A stretch of DNA of 64,000 nucleotides, taken from NCBI GenBank assembly GCA_928212115.1, contig CAKMRJ010005745.1:99749433-99813432 (forward strand), in the 5' to 3' direction. Every line of letters starts with the position of its first letter. Within the stretch, counting starts at the first letter, position 1. A program made the translations under genes and the position numbers. Source of the DNA: Lactuca virosa. Taxonomy: Eukaryota; Streptophyta; Magnoliopsida; Asterales; Asteraceae. Below, piece after piece: positions 54,092 through 62,855 of the stretch. The notes beneath the pieces were generated by a model. That model was given only the letters and a program-made list of their open reading frames with translations. It was not told the origin of the DNA and did not search any database.

Positions 54092-54931
54092 GGATAAGTC
54101 TAATAACTATATTTGCAAATATGACTTCAAAACCCGACTAGCAATCGTAGCTCTTTCAAAGTCTCTCGGAACTGAGATGATGATGATACGCCATTTAAGA
54201 TAAGTGATCATATAATCCTCTGTTCTCATGATATCAGCCGGACAAACACATGGAACATGGTCTTACTTATTGTCCAGCATTTGTTTCTCGGTCTCTGATT
54301 TGTTTCGACATAGAACTAAATTGAACACATCAATTAGGTTCTGACCGGGCCCGGTACATAAGTCAAAACCAAATCATCGAGGGGCCCAGATATCACTTCT
54401 ATTTCTAGTAGGAACAGATAAACTTCGACTGATATGCTTGTACTAACTACTTGTTGAATTATTCACAAATGCACGTTTTATAACATCGAGTTACCAATGT
54501 GTTTTCGTACAATCAATGAATAACCAACTCATAGTCAACAACTCATATCTCTAGGTTTGAAGATTCATATGATATTACCGACTCACGATCACTCGAGATA
54601 AATTCCATGAAGTGATGCAAGTGAGCGTGGGCTGGATCCAATACTCAGCCCTTATGAGTACTCATGAATGTTGTAGCAACCATTGCATTGTCTAAAGCAC
54701 TTTAGACAAATCATACAAGCCAAATTCATGACAGTCTTAAATCAATACTTACTTCCAAAGTTTGACTGACTGTGGATGGTTTGAATAATAACATAATTAT
54801 TCTGGAAGTAAAAACATGCAAAATTGAAACATAGCAAACAATCAACACAAGATAGTAACACCTTACTCATAAATAAATAACAACTTTTATTTATCATCAA
54901 ATGTCAATTACATTTTACAAGTTTCAGGAAT
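54092..54931 (-). other. Angela 3' UTR
   Basis: About 840 bp between the pol stop and the PPT. No ORF. Similar sequence occurs at 43708-44528 and, in plus orientation, near 14100-14950. Confidence 0.8.
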
Positions 54932-56255
54932 CTAATTATTGAAACTAATATCATCCTTCAGCCCAATGCGCCTCGCATGCTGTAAATGCTTAACCCTGCT
55001 CAGTCCCTTCGTGAGGGGATCTGTCGGGTTCTCATCTGATGATACCCTCTTTGCCACGAGGAGTCCTTCTTCTATTCTATGTCTGATGAAATGGTATTTT
55101 CTGTCAATGTGCCTAGATCTCCCGTGATCTCTTGGTTCTTTAGCCAAAGCAACCGCACTTTCGCTGTCACAGAAAATTTCCATTGGCTCCTTTATAGCTG
55201 GTACAACTCCAAGGTCTCCGATGAAGTTCTTTAGCCATATCGCCTCTTTTGCTGCCTCGCTTGCTGCTATGTACTCTGATTCACAAGTTGAATCAGCTAC
55301 TGTCTTCTGCTTGGAACTTTTCCAAGTAATTGCCCCTCCATTTAGGATAAAGACCCAGCCTGACTGAGAGCGGAAATTATCCCTATCAGTCTGAAAGCTA
55401 GCATCTCTATATCCTTCCACTCTCAAGTCATCACTGCCTCCGAGGGTAAGGACCCAGTCCTTAGTCCTCCGCAGATACTTGAGAATGTTCTTTACCGCTG
55501 TCCAGTGTGTCTTGCCAGGGTTCCCTTGATATCTACTTACCATGCTCAAAGCAAAGGCCACATCAGGGCGAGTACAAGTCATAGCATACATGATCGAGCC
55601 CACAGCGGAAGCATATGGTATATGACTCATTTCAACTATCTCAGCCTCTGTACTCGGACTCTGAGTCTTACTCAGCTTGGCATTACTCTGGATTGGTAAT
55701 TCTCCTTTCTTGGAATCTTGCATACTGAACCTCTTCAGTACCTTATCCACATAAGTACTCTGACTAAGTCCAATTAGTCTCTTACTCCTGTCTCTTAATA
55801 TCCTTATCCCTAGGATATAGGCAGCTTCCCCAAGGTCCATCATAGCGAAACACTTCCCAAGCCAGGACTTAACCTCCTGCAAAGTTGGGATGTCATTTCC
55901 TATGAGAAGTATGTCATCCACATACAACACCAAAAAGCTTACTATACTCCCACTGGCCCTAACATACACACATGACTCATCCTCACTCCTAGAGAAGCCA
56001 AACTCTCTGACCTTCTCATCAAAGCAAAGATTCCATCTGTGAGACGCTTGTTTCAATCCATAAATGGATTTCTCAAGCTTACACACTCTATTAGGGTATC
56101 TTGCATCGACAAAACCCTCTGGCTGAGCCATGTAAACATCCTCAGCCAACTTTCCATAAAGGAAAGCGGTTTTGACATCCATTTGCCATATTTCATAATC
56201 ATGAAATGCAGCTATAGCTAGCAAAACCCTAATAGACTTAATCTTCGCAAACTGG
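54932..56255 (-). CDS. pol: Angela pol: RT and RNase H
   Basis: About 440 codons in frame with the ORF whose open frame begins at 56518; the copia frame proper starts near 56255. RT shows IWQMDVKTAFLYGKL, LEKSIYGLKQ and the catalytic YVDD (..LVLYVDDILLIGND). RNase H follows with YRDASFQTD, CESEYIAAS, FCDSESAVALAKEP and HIDRKYHFI, so all four acidic residues are present. It ends KDDISFNN. The frame is separated from integrase by one extra T in a short T run near 56255. Apart from that nothing suggests decay. Confidence 0.92.
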
Positions 56256-58291
56256 TGAGAAGGTCTCATCATAGTCAACTCCCGGAGTTTGAGTAAAGCC
56301 CTTCGCAACCAGTCGTGCTTTATAAGTGTGTACTTTCCCATCCATGTCGGTCTTCTTCTTAAAGATCCATTTGCACCCAACTGTCTTACGACCTGGTACA
56401 TAGTTAACCAAGTTCCACACTTGATTGTCATACATGGACTGAATCTCGCTGTCCATAGCCTCCTTCCATTTAGCAGACTCGGGGCCTGCCACGGCTTCCC
56501 TGTAATTATTAGGTTCATCCAAATCTATTAGTGTACTATCACTAATAACTGTATCACCTTCAGTGGTGATGTGATAACCATAATAAAAATCAGGTGTGTT
56601 CCTCACCCTAGTGGAACGTCTTGGAGGTACAGACTCATCTATCGGCTCAACAGGAGTTTCCTCCTCAGGTTGGTCGATAGTATTTGAGGTTCCTTCACCG
56701 CTTGACTCTTGAAGCTCTTCAAGGTCAATTTGCCTCCTACTGTCCCCTTGGCTTATAAATTCTCTCTCACGAAATACTCCTCTTCTTGCTACAAAGACCA
56801 CATTATCACTGGGTCTGTAGAAGAGGTAACCAAAGGATCTCTGTGGGTAGCCGATGAAAATACACCTCTCACTTCGAGGTTCAAGCTTATCATGAGTCTC
56901 ACGCCTCACGAAAGCTTCACAACCCCAGATCTTGATGTGTTCCAAATTGGGAACTTTCCCAGTCCACATCTCGTGAGGTGTTTTGGCAACCTTTTTAGTA
57001 GGGACTAGATTAAGGATATGGGCGGCAGTCTCTAAAGCATACCCCCAGAAAGAGATTGGTAACGAAGCTCGACTCATCATGGAACAAACCATATCCAACA
57101 AGGTTCGATTGCGCCTCTCAGCCACACCATTCAACTGTGGTGTCCTGGGAGGTGTCAATTGTGAGACAATCCCACATTCCTTAAGATAGTCAAGGAACTC
57201 AATGCTAAGATACTCTCCTCCCCGATCGGATCGGAGCATCTTGATATTCCTGCCCAATTGATTCTCAACTTCCTGCTTAAACTCTTTGAACTTTTCAAAG
57301 GTTTCTGGCTTATGCTTGATTAAGTAAATATATCCATATCTACTGTAATCATCAGTAAAAGTCGCATAATAGCGATTAGCATCCTTTGTTGCAACTCTGA
57401 AGGGCCCACACACATCTGTGTGTACCAGGTCCAACAAACCTTCACCCCTATCACAAGTTCCTGTGAAGGGTGATTTTGTCATTTTTCCAAGTAAACAAGA
57501 CTCGCAACTATCATCCGACTTTAGGTCAAATGATTCCAAGACTCCAGCCTTTTGGAGTTGGCCTATGCGCTTCTTGTTGACATGTCCAAGACGACAATGC
57601 CACAAGGATGCTTTATCCAAGCTATTCGAAGAATCAATATACAACACATTATTCCCTAGATTGTCTACAACATTCACAGCTTCATATACACCATCACAAG
57701 GTAATGCTTCAAAGTAAAATACATCATTGTAATAAACATTAATAGCACCATTTTTATTATCAAATGAAAATGAAAAACCTTGTTTGTACAAGCCATGAAA
57801 AGAAATAATATTTCTCGCCATTTCGGGCGAGTAACAACACTTATTCAAATCTAACATTAACCCATTATTAAGCAATAAAGAATAAACTCTTATCTTGGTA
57901 ACAGGTGATGCTTTCCTGTTGCCCATGACTAAGTTTATCTTCCCGTGCTCCACTTGCTCACTTCTTCGTAGTGCCTGCAAATCAGTACAAATGTGAATAC
58001 CACAACCTGTATCAAGCACCCAAGAATTAGCATTAGATGAGTTGTTAGACAATATTGTGTAAATACCTGCATGGGTGGGTTTAACCTTCCCATCCTTTAC
58101 ATCTTGCAGATATTTGGGGCAGCTTCGCTTGAAGTGTCCCTTATCCTGGCAATAGAAGCATTGTGCTTCCTTTGGGTTTGAAGAAGGAGTAATGGGACCT
58201 TTCTTTGTCCCACTTGAAGAGGAACCATCAAGAGTCTTACCCTTGGTACCCTTTGAAGGGCTTTTCCTCTTCTTACCCTTTCCCTGCCCAA
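56238..58291 (-). CDS. pol: Angela gag zinc knuckle, protease, integrase, RT start
   Basis: 604 codons from Met58052, with the frame open upstream to about 58310. Upstream of Met58052 it reads a CFYCQDKGHFKRSCPKYL knuckle. Counting from Met58052: protease WVLDTGCG with Asp14, then GAG-pre-integrase, zinc site H152-H157-C183-C186, and integrase core Asp213, Asp276, Glu312 (SDRGGEYLS, GVAERRNRT). A long linker with Pro/Glu-rich sequence leads to RT (CKWIFKKKTDMDGKVHTYKA, ..YDETFSPV). The ORF stops three codons after a one-base insertion. All catalytic residues seen are intact. Confidence 0.92.
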
Positions 58292-58309
58292 TAGCCAGAA
58301 CAGGGGCTG

Positions 58310-58815
58310 TTAAGGAGTAGAAGTAGTAGCAACCGCTTTACCCTTAAGGCCATTTTCAGCTGTCCTTAAGAGTCCTTGAAGTTTGCTAAGTGTGACTTCC
58401 TCCTTGTTCATGTGATAAGTCATACGAAACTGATCATAACTTGGAGGTAAGGAATGGAGAATGATGTCAATCGCCATTTCCTTAGGGAAGTCAACATTTA
58501 GCTTCAGCAACCGGTCAACGAACCTTTGCATCTTCTGCAAGTGACCGGTGATGGGTTCACCATCCTTCATCCTTGCGGTTATCATGGAGGAGATGATTTC
58601 ATACCTCTCCTGACGCGCGCTCTGATGGTACCTTTCCATCAGATCCAGGTGCATCTCATAGGGGTAGAAATCTTCATAGGATTTTTGAAGTTCAGGAGTC
58701 ATGGTGGCCATCATGATGCATGCTACTTTAGTAGCATCCTTTTCATGTGCAACAAACTCCGCAAACTCTTCAGGAGTAGCAGTGGCTTCATTCACAACCT
58801 TAAGCTCCTATCAAG
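58310..58815 (-). CDS. gag: Angela Gag, capsid region
   Basis: 161 codons from Met58795, preceded by a one-base frame break from the N-terminal piece. It matches the UBN2-type copia gag fold (..ATKVACIMMATMTPELQ, FYPYEMHLDLMERYHQ, EITSHLQKM-like GEPITGHLQKMQRFVD, ..ILHSLPPSYDQF, then LLRTAE). It ends at a TAA where the frame should continue into the basic linker and zinc knuckle; another single-base break explains this. Confidence 0.85.
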
Positions 58816-58965
58816 GACATATTCTTTGTCCTCATAGCGGGTAATCATTCTGATGTTTCTGATCCACTCATTGAAATTGGATCCATCAAAGATGACCTTA
58901 CCACACAAGTTCATAAGGGAAAAGGAGCCTGTTGGGTTTGAGCCAGAAGCATTGTTGGAAGACAT
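58792..58965 (-). CDS. gag: Angela Gag, N-terminal piece
   Basis: From the ATG at 58965 (MSSNNASGSNPTGSFSLMNL..), chosen over the in-frame Met at 58992 because a strong acceptor TTTCCTTTCAG ends at 58966, so the ATG would be the first codon of the spliced exon. It contains FDGSNFNEWIRNIRM, the usual copia gag start, and runs into a stop after a missing base near 58807. Confidence 0.8.
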   Translation of the reverse strand: MSSNNASGSNPTGSFSLMNLCGKVIFDGSNFNEWIRNIRMITRYEDKEYVLDRSLRL

Positions 58966-58982
58966 CTGAAAGGAAAGAAAGA
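58966..58982 (-). other. Splice acceptor abutting Angela gag ATG
   Basis: On the minus strand TCTTTCTTTCCTTTCAG|ATG. Pairs with the LTR donor CAAG|GTATGT (intron from 60627), giving a predicted leader intron of about 1.66 kb. Confidence 0.6.
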
Positions 58983-59242
58983 CAAGTTTCATTAGATTAG
59001 GAATCCTTAATAATTCACCTAAATGAAATATTAAGGCTAGGATCCAACAAACTATTTATAGTTGGAAGAGGGATGCCGTAATCCACACTATAAATTTGAA
59101 GGTAGGTAAATGACGATTTACCCATTTCCACCATAAGAACGAAATATTTTATTATTAGGTTTATTGGTTTGAAACTCCTAGATCTTTTGAGATACATTGA
59201 ACTTTTCAATGGCATGTTTGAATCTCGATTGTGCCCTCTCAA

Positions 59243-59441
59243 GTTTGTGACTGGGATGCCGAGGATCACAAACAAGGTGTGAATAACCATACAAATTGAC
59301 TTGGTACCCTCAACAATATTACCTAATCGATGTGCCGGTTAACCACACACGCTCCACCGATCTATAATAAAGTCAAGTTACCCTTTGCCACACTTACTAG
59401 TCCAGTTAGTGTGCCGGTTAACCCACACACGCTCCACTAAC
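59243..59441 (-). other. Leader stem-loops SL3, SL2, SL1
   Basis: SL3 at 59243-59273, SL2 at 59326-59361 and SL1 at 59405-59441 (loop one base longer). GGTTAACC is intact in SL2 and SL1. All lie inside the predicted leader intron. Confidence 0.65.
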
Positions 59442-59577
59442 GACTTGGTAAGGTACAAAGTGTAATTTTATGGGCTAGCACCAATTTCACATTTCCTAAA
59501 GTAACTAAGATTGGGAATTTATAATGTATAGTTACTTTATAATTCATTATACTTTTAATGAGTATTTAAAGTCGTAT

Positions 59578-59712
59578 CCTACCCGTTCGGCTAACGACCC
59601 TCCACCGATCAAGGAAGCGGTGGGTGAGAGTGGACACCCATTAAGTCACCATTTTATAGGCAACAACCTTATACCCCCTTATAGACCGGCTTCGTGAATG
59701 AGGCCTACTTGC
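59578..59712 (-). other. Conserved structured leader block
   Basis: Counterpart of 9818-9960, with a perfect CCACCG/CGGTGG hairpin (reading TCCACCGATCAAGGAAGCGG on the plus strand). Confidence 0.7.
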
Positions 59713-60295
59713 GATAAGAATTACATTCTTATACATATCTATATAATAAATTATAATACTAGTATAAGTGTTGATTTTAAACTTTTTAAAAATCTAAGGT
59801 TTAATTTGGAATTAAAGTATTAAAGTGTAAGACTTTTCAAATTCCAAAACTTGAGGGCAAGATTTGAAACTATTCCAAGTCTCTTCAATTTGTAACTTAT
59901 GAGTTTTAATGGTTCATAAAATGAAGACTCTTCATTTTATGAAACCTCTTTAGTTCTTTAATCACAATTCAAAGAAGTGACTTTTGGTTATCCATAACTT
60001 GAGGACAAGTTATGGACACCATCATTGCCATTAAGATCATGAATTAAACACACATGGAGGTTACACATAATTCCTATGATCTTCTAAAACTCATAAGAAC
60101 ACAAATTCATGTCAAGCAATTTCAAGAAATCATAAACATATACAATACTTGAAAATTGATAAAAGTCATGTAAAATGGGTTAACATAATCATTATCATTT
60201 TGAAAAACAGATTTTACAAGTCCAAAACAGATTGGGATAATGATTTTAATCCATTTCCAGCAACAAAACTTGAAAAAACTGCCCAGCACGCTCCT

Positions 60296-60381
60296 ACTCG
60301 TCGAGTGCATGATTCTACTCGTCGAGTAGGATGAATTTGTTCATGGACTCGGCGAGTCTCCTCCCCATGAACTCGGCGAGT
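60296..60381 (-). promoter_or_regulatory. ACTCGNCGAGT cluster near the PBS
   Basis: ACTCGTCGAGT at 60296-60306 and 60317-60327, ACTCGGCGAGT at 60347-60357 and 60371-60381. The same motif and copy number occur in the derivative at 30851-30935. Confidence 0.85.
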
Positions 60382-60450
60382 CCAGTCGTCAGAGTGCAGA
60401 ATTTTCAATTTTTAAGCAATTTTGCATCAAGTATACAGAAAACAATCTTA

Positions 60451-60463
60451 GGCTCTGACACCA
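60451..60463 (-). other. Primer binding site with one mismatch
   Basis: GGCTCTGACACCA, that is TGGTGTCAGAGCC on the minus strand, one base from the tRNA-iMet match. One base separates it from the LTR. Confidence 0.85.
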
Positions 60464-60464
60464 C

Positions 60465-61236
60465 TGATGAGTTTTGAGCATTCTAACACTTCCTAAGTGT
60501 ACATGCAACCCTAATAACCTTGAATCTATGTTTTCTCTATATACATGCAAATTTCTTTTTCAAGGTTATTTCTAACTAGCATGGCATGGGGATTACATAA
60601 AACATAAAAACTAGTAGAAATACATACCTTGTTGTTGCTTGGATTCCTTCAAGACTTTGTGAGCCTAGCATCCCAAATGTTGTGCCTCAAATGCTTCACA
60701 CAACACCACAAAACTTGGAATAACTTGAGAGAATACTTCTTACACTTGAAAATCGGTTATGCCCTCTCTAGAAACACTTAGTGCCCATTTTGCATGCTAT
60801 AGGGTTTCTTTTATAGTGTGTCATAATTAGGAGTTACAAATGTAAACCCTAATGTCATGACTCTTCATTTCTCATAACCCATGGGTGTGTAACTCCCATG
60901 GACTATCCATGGAGCTCCATATAGTTACAACCAAACACATAAACCATGGATCATTAATCCACCATAAAAGAATTGATGATTGTCATAATCAACCCTATAT
61001 ATTTAATTATTCTCATTTTGATCACCAAATTAATACTAGATTAATACTTGATCAATACTAATTAAATAATACTATTATTAATATATTAGAACTTATATAT
61101 ATTAATAATCATAAGTGCCTTATTCTCTCATTTAGTCTATCCAAGTATTGCAATGCCATGCAACCCAAATGGACCATGCCGGGTCGGGTCAAGTTCATAC
61201 CAAATAAAGTTATGGACTTAGACACTATATCCAACA
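60465..61236 (-). repeat. Angela-type 5' LTR
   Basis: 772 bp. On the minus strand TGTTGGATATAGTG..AAAACTCATCA, with CCATGG palindromes near 60888-60921, a TATAAAAG box (about 60807-60816) and a donor CAAG|GTATGT (intron from 60627). Confidence 0.95.
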
Positions 61237-61241
61237 AACTC

Positions 61242-61527
61242 TCCATAGCCCAACAGCATAATTGGATGATATGATTGAATGAAGATGAAAGCAATTTGGA
61301 TAGAATTTCCATTAGATTAGATATCTGTCAATAATACTGGTATTATAGATGTAATGAGTTCGGGAAAAAAATGACCTAGAAGTAGGTCTTACATCAACCA
61401 AGATGGAAAATTTTGACAGAATTATGACCTAATCAAGACGTAACAGGTCTAAGATTTACAAGGATAGGAAATTAGATTAGAGTTTTGACATAACTACGTT
61501 ATATCCAAAAGAGAAGTTGATAAGATT
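61242..61527 (-). other. Tekay leader between the Angela insertion and the leader ORF
   Basis: AT-rich, no ORF. Continues the Tekay leader interrupted at 53481. Confidence 0.8.
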
Positions 61528-62151
61528 CTATCGGCGACGAGAACTGCTAGAGTGAGTTCTCGAATCCAACAGGAGACGCTCGATGTCCCTCACGCGCCTA
61601 TCCGATCTTGCTTGCTGAGCTCGAAGTTCCCTGACTTCAGCTCGGGTTTCAGCAAGCTCCCTCTGAAGCATTGCATTGATGACCTGAGCCCTTTCCTGAG
61701 CGGACTCCAGCTGGCGAATACGGACAGTGTTAACACCAGAGTTGGCATCAACTTCCACTACTCGGTCGATAGCTGCTCGACCTTGCTCGGTGTTCCGAGC
61801 AATCCTACGGACCATGATAGGTAGGACCCTATCAGCTGAACCTCCCTCGGTGAGGTTGTAGAAGCTTCTGTCTCCATCGTAGGGCATGGGCTGCCCTTGC
61901 TCTTGACTCCATCTATTCAAGTTTTTGGCCCACAGAGGTGTGGGTCCTTGAAATGCTGGACGAGGGTTTGGGTTAAGAACAGCTGGGGGTTGGTTGTTGA
62001 CTTCTGGCTCTGAGTCGGAACCATCGGAAAAGCCTTCAGCTTCATGATCATCCAAATGGATTGGGTGATCATCCTCTGGTTCTTCTTCAAGCCATCCAAC
62101 ATTGTCGTGGTTTGGGAAGTACGGGTCTCCGGGAAGATGAAATCCAGCCAT
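61528..62151 (-). CDS. Extra leader ORF upstream of Tekay gag (207 aa, unknown function)
   Basis: Intact. Residues 1-60 are acidic (EEEPEDDHPIHLDDHEAEGF, SDGSDSEPE), 60-100 Pro-rich, 100-130 a short conserved-looking block, and 130-195 a heptad-like coiled coil (RIRQLESAQERAQV.., QRELAETRAEVRELRAQQ). The tail is Arg/Ser-rich. No enzyme motif or zinc finger. The ATG lies 5 nt after an acceptor-like TTTTCTCGCGTAG on the minus strand, so it may be the first ORF of an alternatively spliced transcript. Gag-pol of the same element carries three stops while this ORF has none. It could be an accessory protein; I do not recognise the family. Confidence 0.75.
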   Translation of the reverse strand: MAGFHLPGDPYFPNHDNVGWLEEEPEDDHPIHLDDHEAEGFSDGSDSEPEVNNQPPAVLNPNPRPAFQGPTPLWAKNLNRWSQEQGQPMPYDGDRSFYNLTEGGSADRVLPIMVRRIARNTEQGRAAIDRVVEVDANSGVNTVRIRQLESAQERAQVINAMLQRELAETRAEVRELRAQQARSDRRVRDIERLLLDSRTHSSSSRRR

Positions 62152-62841
62152 TATATCTACGCGAGAAAAGGGATATAAGAAATAACTAAATTAGACTAAC
62201 TAATTAGATAATTATAGATGATCTTATTAGTTGCTTCAATACTTGTTTAAAGCATACTAGTTACATGTAACTGCAGACGGGATTAGATCTTCGTAAGTGA
62301 CCCTAACCCTAAGCCCACACACCAAACAAGGAACAGGGGAGGAGTAAGGCCAAGATCACAGATTCTAAGTCTATGACATCCTAGCACATATAACCTTAGT
62401 GTATCCACTAAACAACCATTGATATACTAATAAAGACCTTTAGTTCTCAAATAAGTAATTATTGTAACACAAAATACTCCTAGGTATTTTAAGTTTAATG
62501 TTCTGTTCTACTATTCTTGTGTGTAGTGTTGGTAAGTTTTTAGACTTGTTGCAAACCTCACAACCATACTTAGGCACATGCTAATCACTCCTCGGATAAT
62601 GTAGTGATCAGGCTACATCTTCCCAGGGTTTACCATATGTCTCTAAGTCTACTTGTTGCTGTCAACAATCGTAATACTTTTGTTCTGTCCTAGTGACACT
62701 GATTTTATATGAATGCAGGTATACTTAATTAAATATTTATATTTAAAGTATAAACTCTTTATCAGAGTATTTTAATCCCGCTTGTGTTTATAGTTTGTAT
62801 ATCTTTTATGGGTTGATACACTCGATTCATTATAAACAATT
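62152..62841 (-). other. Tekay leader between leader ORF and PBS
   Basis: No ORF. A segment near 62300-62345 (CCAAACAAGGAAC) also occurs inside the LTR near 47310. Confidence 0.7.
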
Positions 62842-62852
62842 CTCTGATACCA
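62842..62852 (-). other. Primer binding site
   Basis: CTCTGATACCA, i.e. TGGTATCAGAG on the minus strand, three bases from the LTR. Confidence 0.88.
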
Positions 62853-62855
62853 ATC

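Larger units (their letters stand above)
53482..61236 (-). mobile_element. Angela-type copia element, nearly complete (TSD AACTC)
   Basis: 5' LTR 60465-61236, PBS 60451-60463 (one base off the consensus), leader 58966-60450, gag-pol 58965-54932 with single-base frame breaks, PPT 54081-54091 and 3' LTR 53482-54080. Perfect duplication AACTC (53477-53481, 61237-61241). It interrupts the leader of the Tekay element about 60 bp before its gag ATG. The 3' LTR is 173 bp shorter than the 5' LTR. Confidence 0.96.
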
